A stretch of 64,000 bases of DNA. It comes from Planctomycetota bacterium. Lineage in GTDB: Bacteria > Planctomycetota > Planctomycetia > Gemmatales > Gemmataceae. Under the pieces are notes generated by a model. It made no database searches. It was given only the letters and a program-made list of their open reading frames with translations, and was not told the origin of the DNA. Numbering within the stretch: the first letter of the stretch is position 1; each line of letters starts with the position of its first letter. Position numbers and translations under genes: made by a program. The stretch covers positions 1-64,000 of the forward strand of contig QWOS01000038.1 of the NCBI GenBank assembly GCA_003669555.1, written 5' to 3'. Below are positions 25,271-36,947 of this stretch, in pieces.

Positions 25271-27775
25271 TCATTTCTTCTTGCCTTCCAGAATGCTGAC
25301 AATCTCGGCATTCAGGTCTTTCAGATGCGCGCTGGTGGTGGGATCCTTGGTTTTGGAGGCTGCCGTGGCAATCTCCTTGGTCAGGGATTCCAGAGACACC
25401 CGGGCAACGCCCCGCAATTCACTGGTGCGTGGGCCTGGTCCGCTATCACCACGACGGGAGGATGGCCCTGTCGGGATGGTGAAGGTGGGCGCGGCGGGGG
25501 GATCAAATTCGTTGCGCAGGATATCGACATAAGCCCGCTGCAACTGGCGGCGCAATGGCTCCACCTTGGGCAATTCGGCCTTCAGCTCGGAGAAGATGCC
25601 ACCTTGCAGGTCGGCTACCAACTCGGACGCAGAATAAGCCTTCTCACCCTGTTGCAACTCCGAGTCGAACAGCCGGCCCATCAGCGAGGCGGAAAGCAGG
25701 GTGTTGAGCAACCCGCGTTGCTGCGAGGCAATATCGTTGGCAGCTCCCGAGAACTTGAACTGGTTCACCACAGCCGGATTCACCAGCTTGGCAGGAACGG
25801 TGAAACCGTTCTCCAGCAGGAACTTCACAGCTGCCCGTTGCTTGTCCTCAGGCACGCGGGTGAAGGTTTCCCCGCCCCGACCGGCAAGGGTACGGCTTTC
25901 CACCATGCCTCCCACCTGCTTGGCCACAGCGTTGAGCCACTTGGCGCGGGCTCCCAGGATTTCCTTGTAGGTTTCCTCCAGCAGCGAGTAATCCTCGCCC
26001 TTGGTGGTGGTGGCCGCCAGCAGGTGGTCCATCACCCGGTCAATGTTCTTCAGGCCCATGGCTGTGGCCTCGATCGGATCGTTGCCGATGTTCTCCGTCA
26101 GCACCGTGGGATCAACCGTGCTGGGACCATCCTCGCCGCCGAAGCGCAGGAAGGGCTCGGCAATCTGCCTGGCTGCCCAGGTATCAAGGGTTTCCCGCTC
26201 GGCATCGGGTGTTTTTGCGGCGGGTATACCTTTGTAACCCCATTCGATGGCAAAGAAATCGTACGGAGCCAGCTTGGGTATCAGGTCCTTGGTGGCGACC
26301 TTGTCTTCGGGCTGGGCCACATAGTCGTAGCGACCATAAGACATGATCGAACCCACACTGCCAAACTTTTCGACAAATTTCGGATCGCGCAACTGGGCGA
26401 TCGAATAGGCCTGGCTGGCGCGATGGTTGTGGCGCAGGCCCAGGGTATGGCCCACCTCGTGACAGCAGATATAGCGCAGCAGTTCACCGGTGACATCGTC
26501 AGGCAGGGGCAGCTTGCGGGCCCGGGCATCCTGCGCCGAGCACTGAACGAAATACCACATTTGCGACAGCTTGACCACATCATGCCAAAAGATGATATGG
26601 GCCGAGATAATCTCGCCGCTGCGCGGGTCATGGACATGAGGCCCCATGGCATTGGCCACAGGCTCGGCAACCCAGCGGATCACTGAGTAACGAGCATCTT
26701 CGGGGTCGAAGTTCGGGTCTTCAGCGCGGGTGGGGGCATCGCGGCAAACAATGGCGTTCTTGTAGCCGGCCTTCTCAAAGGCGGGGGCCCAGTCCTCCAC
26801 ACCCTTCTTCAAAAAGGGCCGCCATTTCTCGGGGATTTCTTTGGACAGGTAGTAGGTGATGGGCTTCACCACCTCGCTCACCTCGGCGGTCGGGTCCTTT
26901 TTCTCCAGGCGGTAGCGGGCAATGTATTCCTTGGCCTTGGACCAGCCCAGCGAATGGGCGTAATCGACAAAGTTTTCCGTGAAGTAGCCAACCCGTGGAT
27001 CGTAGAACCTGCCCATCATCGGGCTATCCGGCAATTGCACCAGCGTGTGATGCACCACCGCCGTGACACTCTTCATGCCAGCGCCACCCGCCACACGAAA
27101 AGTGATGGTGGCGTTGACATTGATATTGGTTGGGAACGCGCGGACTTCAGACAGGTACGATCTGGCAGTATCGGCGGAGGCCCCGGGGGCCCCGGCAGCG
27201 GCGCTGATCGACAGGTCAGGCAAACCGTTGACAAACACCTCACCCAACGCGATCACCGCTGAACGGTCCTTGCCCTCGGCCTCAACCGGAAAGACGGCGA
27301 GGATGGAGTCGTGCGAACTGGCTTCGATGGAGGCCTGAATCGCCTTGCCGTCAGATCGCTTGTCGAACTGGCTGCTCCAGAGGTAGATTTTGTTGCCGCG
27401 GCGCTCAAAACGGACCACCTGCTCCCCGAGGGCGGCCCCGCCCCAGCTGCTGCCACCTGGGCCCTTGGCAACTTCGGCCCGCCACATGAACAGCTTGCCC
27501 AGCTTGTCCGTGGGGATTTCAAAGAGCACTTTTTCTTCAAACTTGTGCACGGCAAAAACACCGGCCATCGTGGTGAAATCCTTGGTCACCACATCGTCAT
27601 ATTTCTTCGGTTCGCCTGCGACGGGCGGTTTGGCCCCAGGCGTGGCTGGCGCGGAGGCACCAGGCCCCATCGGGCGGGCGGGACGGCCAGGACCAGGCTT
27701 GGGAGCCTCCTGGGCAAAGGCCTGCAGGGCGGTCATGGCCCCCCAGGCGCACAAAACAAGGCGATAGCTCTTCAT
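25271..27775 (-). CDS. Zinc-dependent metalloprotease, DUF5117/DUF4953 type
   Basis: An exported protein of 834 residues. The start is moved to the ATG at 27775, which gives a clean signal peptide (MKSYRLVLCAWGAMTALQAFAQ). The catalytic motif CCHEVGHTLGLRHNHRAS is an extended HExxHxxGxxH zinc site of metzincin type. DUF5117-like sequence precedes it (RSYLSEVRAFPTNINVNATITF, VGYFTENFVDY) and DUF4953-like sequence follows (SIMSYGRYDYVAQPED). The family is common in planctomycetes and Bacteroidetes as large secreted proteases; substrates are not known. It ends at a strong intrinsic terminator. Confidence 0.92.
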   Translation of the reverse strand: MKSYRLVLCAWGAMTALQAFAQEAPKPGPGRPARPMGPGASAPATPGAKPPVAGEPKKYDDVVTKDFTTMAGVFAVHKFEEKVLFEIPTDKLGKLFMWRAEVAKGPGGSSWGGAALGEQVVRFERRGNKIYLWSSQFDKRSDGKAIQASIEASSHDSILAVFPVEAEGKDRSAVIALGEVFVNGLPDLSISAAAGAPGASADTARSYLSEVRAFPTNINVNATITFRVAGGAGMKSVTAVVHHTLVQLPDSPMMGRFYDPRVGYFTENFVDYAHSLGWSKAKEYIARYRLEKKDPTAEVSEVVKPITYYLSKEIPEKWRPFLKKGVEDWAPAFEKAGYKNAIVCRDAPTRAEDPNFDPEDARYSVIRWVAEPVANAMGPHVHDPRSGEIISAHIIFWHDVVKLSQMWYFVQCSAQDARARKLPLPDDVTGELLRYICCHEVGHTLGLRHNHRASQAYSIAQLRDPKFVEKFGSVGSIMSYGRYDYVAQPEDKVATKDLIPKLAPYDFFAIEWGYKGIPAAKTPDAERETLDTWAARQIAEPFLRFGGEDGPSTVDPTVLTENIGNDPIEATAMGLKNIDRVMDHLLAATTTKGEDYSLLEETYKEILGARAKWLNAVAKQVGGMVESRTLAGRGGETFTRVPEDKQRAAVKFLLENGFTVPAKLVNPAVVNQFKFSGAANDIASQQRGLLNTLLSASLMGRLFDSELQQGEKAYSASELVADLQGGIFSELKAELPKVEPLRRQLQRAYVDILRNEFDPPAAPTFTIPTGPSSRRGDSGPGPRTSELRGVARVSLESLTKEIATAASKTKDPTTSAHLKDLNAEIVSILEGKKK

Positions 27776-28063
27776 GCGAATGATCACCAGTTGAATGAAG
27801 AAGAAAATGAGTAGCCATCCTATTCCACCAAAAAAAAAGGCAGGCGCAAGCAAAGGATTTGGGGCAAACAGGCAAACCCAGGCAATATCTTAGGTTTCTA
27901 ATGATTATCCGGGTGATTGCAGCCCGGTTTTCTTGATCCGGTCAACTGGCTGCCTACGGATTGCATGATTTTTTCCTTCGGCTGAAACCCGCTCTGGTTT
28001 GGCTTGTCTGGATTGTTATGGCGCCCTTTTCCAGGGTGCTGGAAAAACAGGGGTTCCCTGACC

Positions 28064-28726
28064 ATGAAAAAGAACTACACGCACATCGCTGTTCTTCTTG
28101 ACCGTTCCGGCTCGATGGATTCCATCCGTGACGACATTGTGGGCGGATTCAACAGCTTTCTGGGTGAACAGACCCGGGGCGAAGGTGAGGCCACCCTGAC
28201 GCTGGTCCAGTTCGACTCACAGGATCCCTACGAGGTGGTGCACAACTGCCAACCGATCGGTTTGGTGCCACGGTTGACGCGGGAAACCTTTGTACCCCGT
28301 GGCGGCACCCCGCTGCTGGATGCCGTGGGCAGGCTCATCAATGACCAGGAAGCGGTGCTTGCCCGCCTGAAGAAAGCTTCGCGTCCCGAACATGTGGTGG
28401 TAACCATCATCACCGACGGGCAAGAAAATGCCAGTCGGGAGTTTAACCGCCAGCAGGTTGCCGCCATGATCAAGGCCAGGGAAGAAAAGTCAGGCTGGAA
28501 GTTTGTCTTCCTGAGCGCTGACCTTGCCGCGGTCAGCGATGCCCTGGCGGATGGTGTGCAGATGCAACGGGCTATGGCTTTTGACAAAACTTCTCAGGGC
28601 ACGGCGGATGCCATGGGGGCCCTGAGCGAGAAGCTGGCCTCTCTTCGGGCTAGAAAGTCGGTCGATCTGGCATTCGATGCCCATGATCGGGAGAAGCAGG
28701 AGAACGAAAAACGACGGGGTAACTGA
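28064..28726 (+). CDS. VWA domain protein
   Basis: A 220-residue, single-domain von Willebrand factor A protein. The MIDAS motif is DRSGSM (13-18), with the Thr of the FVPRGGTPLLDA block and the Asp of TIITDGQENAS completing the metal site. There is no signal peptide, so it is probably cytoplasmic. The C-terminal ~35 residues are charged and likely helical. The start is moved from the track TTG at 28004 to the ATG at 28064, directly before MKKNYTHIAVLLD. It is monocistronic, with a terminator 30 bp downstream. VWA proteins mediate metal-dependent protein binding; the partner is unknown. Confidence 0.85.
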   Translation: MKKNYTHIAVLLDRSGSMDSIRDDIVGGFNSFLGEQTRGEGEATLTLVQFDSQDPYEVVHNCQPIGLVPRLTRETFVPRGGTPLLDAVGRLINDQEAVLARLKKASRPEHVVVTIITDGQENASREFNRQQVAAMIKAREEKSGWKFVFLSADLAAVSDALADGVQMQRAMAFDKTSQGTADAMGALSEKLASLRARKSVDLAFDAHDREKQENEKRRGN

Positions 28727-28756
28727 CCCCGGCCGGCTGAAGGGTTTTCAGGGAAT

Positions 28757-28792
28757 GGCCAGGTCTCCAGTCAGGGGGCTTGGCCTTTTTTT
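28757..28792 (+). terminator. Intrinsic terminator of VWA gene
   Basis: GGCCAGG pairs with CTTGGCC (one G-U) around a 15-nt loop, followed by seven T. It lies 30 bp after the VWA stop. Confidence 0.75.
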
Positions 28793-29003
28793 GCCGCCAT
28801 GCCAAGAGCCCTGCCCCATCGCCAGGATGCAATTCAACCAGCCAAATGAAGATTGAATGTCAAAGCAAAAAATGACTTGCTAAAATTTCTGATTTTGGGA
28901 GTTTATGGTAATAGCGGGGAAAAAATCACTTTGGAAATCCGGTGACTTCCCTTGGCTTCATGCTGCTTGTTCCTTGTTTTTGTGGCTTGGTGGGAGATTG
29001 AGA

Positions 29004-30665
29004 ATGCCTTGTTTCCTTCGTTATGCTACGACTTGCCTAATGGTTTTTGCCCTGGTGGGTCGGGAAACCCGCGCTGGCCAGCCGGGTGAAACGATGGGTT
29101 GGCTGCCACCCGATGCGGCCGCCACTTTTCGTATTGATTTCAAAGGCTTGTGGCGCGGCCCCCTGATGGCAGGATTCCGGCAAACGATGCAACGCGGTGG
29201 TGGCGCCTACGCCCTGCTGCAACTGCAAATGAGTCCCAGGCTGGATGAGATCGACGAAATCACGGGCGGAATCTGGCTGGGCCAGGATGGTATGCCCCAA
29301 TATCTGATAGCGATATCCACAACCGGTGCCCTGAATGGAAAAAAAACAGCCCAGTTGCTGTTGGGCCAGGAAGTCCAGCCTCAGCCAGTCGCCAATGCTA
29401 CCCTGTGGGCTGGAGAAACCCTGGCCATGGCAGAGATTGCTGGCGGCGGCCTGGGTGGAGAAATGCTGTTGGGGGAACTGCCAGCAGTCCGGGAAGCGCT
29501 GGGGCGCAAGAAACGCCCCGTCAAACCGGGTAAACTTCTGGAAGGGCAACTGGCTATCCGGGTGGAAGCCGTTGGCCCCCTCGCAGCATTGGCTCAAGCG
29601 GTGCCAGATCCCTATAGCCCCGCGGCCAAAGCCCAGGCAATTCATCTGAATATGGCCACCGGGGAGACACGCCTAACGACATCGTTGCGGGTGACTTACG
29701 CCAGCGAAGACGAGGCCAGGGATGCCCTGAAAGCCATTGACCTGGCAAAAACGCTGGGCAAGGCGAGCCTGGAGCAGGGCCGGACCGAGTTGCTGCGGAC
29801 CATCAATCGGCGCCCACCTCCGCCTTTACTCGAGCATTTCGGCAGCCTGGCAGCCCTGGGTTATCTGAACCTGACTGCAAAGGAAGCCGATCCGGTGATC
29901 CTGCGCGACGGGGCTGAGCTGTCCTACACCCTGGCCGTTGACAATTCTCAAATTTCTTCCCAGGTTGTTCCCGTGGTGGCTCTGGGAGTCGGGGCGATGG
30001 TTCCCGCAGTGTTCACTGCAAGAGAGGCGGCCAGACAGACCTCAGCAAGCAACAACCTGAAGCAGATCGCCCTGGCCTTGCACAGCTACCACGATGCCAA
30101 TGGTTTTTTGCCTCCAGCCTATGTGGTCGACAAGGCTGGCAAACCTTTGTACTCATGGCGTGTGCTGATTCTGCCCTACATGGAAGAGAATGACATTTAC
30201 AAGCAATGGAAGATGGACGAGGCCTGGGATGGCCCCAACAACCGGAAATTGTCTGAATTGGTGGTAAAAGTTTACCAGTCTGATCCCGCCGCCCCACCCA
30301 GCAACAAGACCAATTACCGTGGTTTTGTCGGCGAAAAAGCTGGCTGGGCACCTGGGCCGAAAGGCTGGCTGAACCAGGGGCCCATCCAGGGCGCCAGGCG
30401 GATTCCAGACTCCTTCCCTGACGGGACCTCCAACACCTTCATTGTGGTGGAGGCCCGGGAGTCTGTGCCCTGGGCGGCACCCGACGCTTTCCCCTATGAT
30501 CCGGCCAAGCCTCTCCCCGATCTGGGTTTGGCAGGAAAACCGCTCTTTCTGGCAGCGATGATGGATGGCTCGGTGCGGTCGTTCAAACAAACCCTGCCTG
30601 AAAATATCCGGCGCCTTTACATTGAGCGAAATGACGGTTTGCCTATTCCGGAAAGCCGGGACTGA
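29004..30665 (+). CDS. DUF1559 protein with large N-terminal domain
   Basis: A 553-residue exported protein. I use the ATG at 29004 (GGGAG about eight bases upstream, then signal-like FLRYATTCLMVFALVG) rather than the track start at 28905. Residues about 30-340 are a domain of unknown type. A hydrophobic helix (VVPVVALGVGAMVPAVFTAREAARQTSASNNLKQIALALHSYHDANGFLPPAY) then starts a DUF1559 module with LYSWRVLILPYMEENDIYKQWKMDEAWDGPNN and MMDGSVRSF. In classical DUF1559 proteins that helix is an N-terminal pseudopilin segment; here it is internal. It is paired with a paralogue 63 bp downstream. Confidence 0.87.
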   Translation: MPCFLRYATTCLMVFALVGRETRAGQPGETMGWLPPDAAATFRIDFKGLWRGPLMAGFRQTMQRGGGAYALLQLQMSPRLDEIDEITGGIWLGQDGMPQYLIAISTTGALNGKKTAQLLLGQEVQPQPVANATLWAGETLAMAEIAGGGLGGEMLLGELPAVREALGRKKRPVKPGKLLEGQLAIRVEAVGPLAALAQAVPDPYSPAAKAQAIHLNMATGETRLTTSLRVTYASEDEARDALKAIDLAKTLGKASLEQGRTELLRTINRRPPPPLLEHFGSLAALGYLNLTAKEADPVILRDGAELSYTLAVDNSQISSQVVPVVALGVGAMVPAVFTAREAARQTSASNNLKQIALALHSYHDANGFLPPAYVVDKAGKPLYSWRVLILPYMEENDIYKQWKMDEAWDGPNNRKLSELVVKVYQSDPAAPPSNKTNYRGFVGEKAGWAPGPKGWLNQGPIQGARRIPDSFPDGTSNTFIVVEARESVPWAAPDAFPYDPAKPLPDLGLAGKPLFLAAMMDGSVRSFKQTLPENIRRLYIERNDGLPIPESRD

Positions 30666-30728
30666 TTGTTTTCCGTTCCAAAACTATTCCCCTGCAAATA
30701 TCCCATGCGTTCTCCCAGGAGTTCATCC

Positions 30729-32438
<1,710 letters not shown>

Positions 32439-32748
32439 GGCAAGTCCGCGCAAAAATACTGCTGCCCGGGTTGGCCCTGCTTTGATGCGGCCTGTTTGTT
32501 CCGGGGCTGTGGCTTCGTAGCCAGTCCCCATGAAGCCATTGGGCTTGGTGTTACGTCACACGCTCAACCGAAGTGGGGGCTTGTCCACCCTGGGGTACGA
32601 TTGCCACCCGCTTCGGGCTGGCTGGTTGTCGTTGCGGTGCTGGGCCCCGGCAACTAAACTCCAGCGCTTGTGCTTTTGCGTGCGCCCAACGGGTAGGCAT
32701 CTCCATGGAACCTGGACCGCCTGGCCATATTCAAACCGGAAAAATCCA
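32439..32748. other. Intergenic region, nothing recognised
   Basis: The CotH frame stays open upstream to 32530, but the composition of that extension (Cys/Arg/Trp-rich) does not look coding. No tRNA, clear promoter or terminator is visible. Confidence 0.5.
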
Positions 32749-34872
32749 ATGAACCCCCTGAGTACTCGTTGGCCCAGGTTTGCCTCTGGTCTTTTTGCCA
32801 TATTGTTCCTGACCGTTTATGCCTTGGCCACTAACATCGCCGTGGCTGAGGCCCAGCCCCTGACTGTGAAGCCGCCCGGGATCTTTGCAGTTGACCACAA
32901 TCCTGCCCGGCCACAGCCCGCCACCCCCGTGCTGGTTACTGCCAGGCTTCAGACAGGTATGGTGGACATCAAATTGCGGCTGCAAGCTGTCGCGCCAGGG
33001 AAATATGTTCGCAAGACAGATCCCGAGTACGAGAAAGACTGGACCGAATTGCCCATGCGCGATGATGGCCAGGAGGGTGACGCCCAAGGCGCAGATGGCA
33101 TCTTCACGGTCCGGGTTCCTGCCTCGTACCAGCGGCACAGATGGCTGGTACGCTATCGGGTCGTTGCCACGGATCAGGTCGGCAAAACGGTACAGTCACC
33201 CCCTGCCGATAACACTTGCCCGAATTTCGCCTGGTGGTGCGATACCGGCCCGGCCGCATGGACGGGTTCGCGCGAACCCGGCAAGGTTCCTCCACTGACT
33301 TTCTCCACGGCCTTCCTCAATACCCTGCAGCCGCTCCACCTCCTGGCGCGTGGCGAAGATGTTGCCCGCAGCCAATGGGATGGCAACGCCCACAAGCAAA
33401 AACAGCAAGGCGCCCTGATCTATCGCGGCATCGTTTACGACCACATCGAATACAGCAACCGTGGCCAGGGTAGCGCCCACATATCCGGCAAGAACAAATG
33501 GGGCCTGAAGTTCAACACCGGTCATGATGTCCCCTTCGTCGACCATGACGGCGTGCCCTTCCCCGCCCGCTGCGGCAGTCTCAACCTCAATCCGGGCGGG
33601 TCGACGCCGTACCTGCCGGTATTGCGGGGCGTCACGGGGCTGGATGAGGTGCTTTCCATGCGGGCCTATCGCCTGGCAGGTGTCCCCAGCCCATCGGCTA
33701 CCTGGGTGCAGTGGCGAGTGGTCACCACCACTGACGAGGTCAACGGCAAGGATCAATTCCAGGGCGATCTCTGGGGTGTTTATGTGGCTGTTGGCGACAT
33801 GAAGCCGAAAATGCTGGCTGACAGCAAGCTGCCGGATGGCTTGACCGTGAGCATCCAGAGCGGGATCAAGCATACGCCGCACGGCATGACCGATGCCGAC
33901 AAGGTCTGGGAAAAGTTCATCACGGCGTTGCGGTCCAGCCCCAAAGAGGACTGGTTGCGGAAAAACCTCGATTTACCCGCCTATTACAGCTTTCATGCGA
34001 TGAACCGTTTGCTGGCCAATGTCGACCTGCGCCCTGATGGCAACCATGGTTACTACCGCCACCCCGATGGCCACTGGTCACCCATTCCCTGGGACAATGA
34101 CATGATGTTCGTGCCACGCCACCACCAGCCGGGCCACATCGACGCCATAACCTGCCTGAATCATCCTCGTTTTGCAATTGATTATCGCAACCGGGGTCGT
34201 GAAATCCTTAACCTGTTTGCCGCCACCGCCACGGCTCAGGGAGGCCAGGTCGGCCAATTGACGGGAGATCTGGCACAAGCACTCACACCCAGGGGACAGG
34301 CCGTTGATTGGCCCCGGCTGGATGAAGCCGTGTGGAATCAGCACCCACGGATGAACCAGAAGGGATCATACTTCGTCAATCCTGTCGGTGCGGATCATTT
34401 TGGCGGGCCTTGGAAACGAACCCTGGCCACCAACGACTTTGCCGGATTCCGCAAATACCTGGTCGATTTCTGCACCGATTCCCGCCCCATCAAAAACTAC
34501 GCCCCGAACGATGGCGACCCCCGCGGCTATGGTTGGGGATACCTCACTCATGAAACCAAAGACGACGCTATCCCTGCCACGGCAACCGTGGCCCTTTTGC
34601 CGGGCGCCCAACACCGTTTCAAGGCTTCTGGTTTTATTTCACCGGCAAAGCAACCGCCAGCGGCTCTGGAATGGCGGGTCGGGCGCATTGGCCAGCCGGG
34701 TTGGTTCGAGCTCGCAGACTACTGGCGTCAGGAAGTAGCCACAGGCGAAGAAATCCTCATTCCGCAAAACTTTTTTTCCAGGTCCGGACAGTATCGCGTC
34801 CGGGCCCGCTGGCGCGACCAAACGGGGCGCTGTGGTCATTGGAGTGCGCCAGTCTCCATCACCGTTCCGTAA
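32749..34872 (+). CDS. CotH kinase family exported protein
   Basis: A 707-residue protein with a signal peptide from the ATG at 32749 (FASGLFAILFLTVYALATNIAVAEA). CotH-type landmarks are NKWGLKFNTGHDVPFVDHDGVPFP, GSLNLNPGGS, the VDLRPDGNHGYY block and WSPIPWDNDMMF. The last contains the D-N-D metal-binding arrangement typical of spore-coat kinase CotH. Ig-like segments flank the kinase part: an N-terminal beta-rich region and a C-terminal WRVRARWRD-type domain. CotH proteins phosphorylate secreted proteins; many planctomycete members are uncharacterised. The track start at 32530 is rejected for lack of a signal there. Confidence 0.87.
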   Translation: MNPLSTRWPRFASGLFAILFLTVYALATNIAVAEAQPLTVKPPGIFAVDHNPARPQPATPVLVTARLQTGMVDIKLRLQAVAPGKYVRKTDPEYEKDWTELPMRDDGQEGDAQGADGIFTVRVPASYQRHRWLVRYRVVATDQVGKTVQSPPADNTCPNFAWWCDTGPAAWTGSREPGKVPPLTFSTAFLNTLQPLHLLARGEDVARSQWDGNAHKQKQQGALIYRGIVYDHIEYSNRGQGSAHISGKNKWGLKFNTGHDVPFVDHDGVPFPARCGSLNLNPGGSTPYLPVLRGVTGLDEVLSMRAYRLAGVPSPSATWVQWRVVTTTDEVNGKDQFQGDLWGVYVAVGDMKPKMLADSKLPDGLTVSIQSGIKHTPHGMTDADKVWEKFITALRSSPKEDWLRKNLDLPAYYSFHAMNRLLANVDLRPDGNHGYYRHPDGHWSPIPWDNDMMFVPRHHQPGHIDAITCLNHPRFAIDYRNRGREILNLFAATATAQGGQVGQLTGDLAQALTPRGQAVDWPRLDEAVWNQHPRMNQKGSYFVNPVGADHFGGPWKRTLATNDFAGFRKYLVDFCTDSRPIKNYAPNDGDPRGYGWGYLTHETKDDAIPATATVALLPGAQHRFKASGFISPAKQPPAALEWRVGRIGQPGWFELADYWRQEVATGEEILIPQNFFSRSGQYRVRARWRDQTGRCGHWSAPVSITVP

Positions 34873-34884
34873 TGGCCCGAGCGA

Positions 34885-35067
34885 TTGCCTGTCAGCCGCG
34901 ACCGCCTGGACCCCGACGAAGACACGGCATCCTGTTGTCGTGTTTATCACAACATTCGGCCCCTCCTGGGCAGGCCTGAAACCCCATCGGCAGAACTCCA
35001 GGCCCGATCGCTGCACGACTTGCAAGAACTGGCCAGCCAACTAGAAAGCAAACTGCGAAACCGCTAA
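34885..35067 (+). CDS. Possible small protein after CotH gene
   Basis: A 60-residue ORF with a TTG start, 12 bp after the CotH stop. It reads PVSRDRLDPDEDTASCCRVYHNIRPLL and ends SLHDLQELASQLESKLRNR. The C-terminal stretch is amphipathic and looks genuinely coding. The start codon is weak and no clear ribosome site is present, so it may be translated by reinitiation or may be a remnant. Function unknown. Confidence 0.35.
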   Translation: MPVSRDRLDPDEDTASCCRVYHNIRPLLGRPETPSAELQARSLHDLQELASQLESKLRNR

Positions 35068-35071
35068 GGCA

Positions 35072-35122
35072 GTGGGAGGGCATCTCAACCCAGGCCGGCA
35101 CAACCCGGCGCGCTCCTCCCAC
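35072..35122. terminator. Terminator-like hairpin between convergent genes
   Basis: GTGGGAGG (35072-35079) pairs with CCTCCCAC (35115-35122), with an inner GCCGG/CCGGC stem. It lies between the plus-strand CotH region and the minus-strand SUMF1 gene end. No T-tract. Confidence 0.35.
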
Positions 35123-35209
35123 ACAGGTGTCTACCCAGGTAGCCTGGTATTGCGCCCACCACCCCGTCTCACGAAAAAATCCAAAAACCATACAAATATA
35201 GCAATACAA

Positions 35210-36043
35210 CTATATCAAAGAAGGTTGTAGGGGCAGAAGCAGCCGAAAACCGCAGTTGGCGTGGCGGACAGGCGCGTCCCAGTAGCGAGTGCCAGCCCGG
35301 CAGTTTCTGGCGAAGTCGCTCCAGGAACCCCCACGCAGGACGCGGTCCTTGCCTTGAAGACTGCCTTGGGGATCTTTAATTGCGCCATGAGGGTAGTCAC
35401 CATACCAATCCTGGGACCATTCCCAGACATTGCCGTGCATGTCATGCAGACCTCAGGCGTTGGCTGGGTAACTACCTACCGGGCTGGTTTTTTTCAGATA
35501 GGGGCCTTTCTCGGTAGTGCCATAGGGGAAGTTGCCATCGCAATTGGCCTGCGTGCCCTTCATTTCATGCCCGAAATGAAAAGGCGTGCTGGTTCCGGCC
35601 CGACTGCAATATTCCCACTCGGCCTCCGTCGGCAGCCGATACTTGCGACCCACCGCTTTCTCTGCTGGCAGATCGGACAACTTCTGACAGAACTCCAAAG
35701 CATCTTCGTAGCTCACTGTCTCCACTGGCAGCATGGCACCCTTGAAATAGCTCGGGTTCTTCCCCATCACCTGCTCGTACTGCCCCTGGGTCACTTCATG
35801 GACACCCAGCCGGAAGCCTTGCGTCAGCGTCACCTCGTGCCGGGTTTCATTCGGATCTCGTTCCTTCTCGGTCTCAGGGGTACCCATCAAAAACTTCCCT
35901 GCAGGGATACTGGCGAACTCCATGCCGATGCTGTTTTTTAGCTTGCCGGGCTTTTCAGACGGGGCCTGACTCCACGCAGGATGCGATAACCCCACCAGCA
36001 CCAGACTAAACAGAACAAAAAATCCGACGGCTTTGCGACCCAT
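35210..36043 (-). pseudogene. SUMF1/FGE-sulfatase domain gene interrupted by in-frame TGA
   Basis: The reading frame encodes a signal peptide (MGRKAVGFFVLFSLVLVGLSHPAWS) and a formylglycine-generating-enzyme-like domain. That domain has NSIGMEFASIPAGKFLMGTPE, EVTQGQYEQVMGKNPS and YRLPTEAEWEYCSRAGT. At 35453-35455 it meets TGA, then continues in the same frame with GLHDMHGNVWEWSQDW and RVLRGGSWSDFARNCRAG to 35210. Relatives have Trp at the stop position (NAWGLHDMHGNVWEW), so one TGG-to-TGA change explains it. Everything else looks intact, which points to a recent loss or a sequencing error. Start ATG at 36043, with GGAG upstream. Confidence 0.8.
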
Positions 36044-36336
36044 CGTCAAGGCTCCTGCCGTTTTAAAACAAATAAGCTTCTTGTTGCGATTGGCTATGCT
36101 ACTACATGTGAAACCGCTGCATGAAGCAAAACAATACAAAATACCGGGCCTTTGGAGAGCCAGAAACAGGCGACCTTGGCCCACCCACGAAACCTTTCAC
36201 CGGATCACCAATTCTGCAAACCAAACCCTTTTCCATATCCGGAAAAGTATGGTATCCTGTCGGCTTGAGGTGACCATCACCTTCCACAGGCCCCTTGGCT
36301 TAGCCTCTCGACATTTTTCCCGGGAGTATCCTGTCA

Positions 36337-36786
36337 ATGTGCCGAATTGCAACCCTGGCAGGCTTTTTTCTGGTCATGCTCCTGTTGGTTGCGGGTTGCG
36401 GTGATGGTAGAAAGACTGTCAACATCATGGTGCTGAAAGACAGCGTTCCGCTGCCGGGTGTGGAGCTGGTTTTCTTCGCTGATGAAGCCCAGTTTGCCAG
36501 TGGCTTCACAGATGCTGATGGCATGACCACCATCCTCGCTCTGCCGGGAGAATACAAGGTCACCGCCTCACGGCGAGGAAAACTCAGTGAGACTATTATT
36601 GATCCCAAAGACGCACCCAAAATGATGATGGCGGCTTCCAAAGAGCCTAAAGACAAAGCAGCGGCTCCCAAGAAGGCGAAAATTGAGGGACTGGCCGAGG
36701 AGTATGGCAAGCTGGATATGACCCCATTGTCTTTGATGGTCCCCGCCACCAGTAATCCTGTGGAATTGTCTGTGAAAGGCCCGTGA
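36337..36786 (+). CDS. Lipoprotein with carboxypeptidase-regulatory-like fold
   Basis: A 149-residue protein. The N-terminus MCRIATLAGFFLVMLLLVAGCG has a lipobox (LVAGC), so it is a predicted lipoprotein. The body, VNIMVLKDSVPLPGVELVFFADEA, then GFTDADGMTTI and LPGEYKVTASRRG, matches the carboxypeptidase-regulatory/CNA-B-like beta sandwich common in planctomycete lipoproteins. A Lys/Ala-rich linker (EPKDKAAAPKKAK) precedes the C-terminus. GGGAG lies 11 bp before the ATG. Role unknown; these are often surface or transport-associated. Confidence 0.75.
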   Translation: MCRIATLAGFFLVMLLLVAGCGDGRKTVNIMVLKDSVPLPGVELVFFADEAQFASGFTDADGMTTILALPGEYKVTASRRGKLSETIIDPKDAPKMMMAASKEPKDKAAAPKKAKIEGLAEEYGKLDMTPLSLMVPATSNPVELSVKGP

Positions 36787-36947
36787 TCGTTTGAGAATCT
36801 GCTTGCGCCTGTTGCTTTTTCTACTCTGCCAGGCGCCGCCCGCTCCAAGGCCTGTGGCTCCCTAATCCTGAGACTTCTGGCCAGGCAAAACCTCATAGCT
36901 CAGGGCGATACTCTGGACCCGGCCGTTGGGGTTGGTATCCTGACTGC

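Noticed and set aside
25151-26686. 511-aa plus-strand ORF
   Set aside because: Antisense to the metalloprotease with its HEVGHTLGLRH site; long antisense frames are expected at this GC content.
27909-27931. Small hairpin CCGGG...CCCGG followed by TTTT
   Set aside because: It lies in a divergent intergenic region upstream of both genes, with a 5-bp stem and four T only; not convincing as a terminator.
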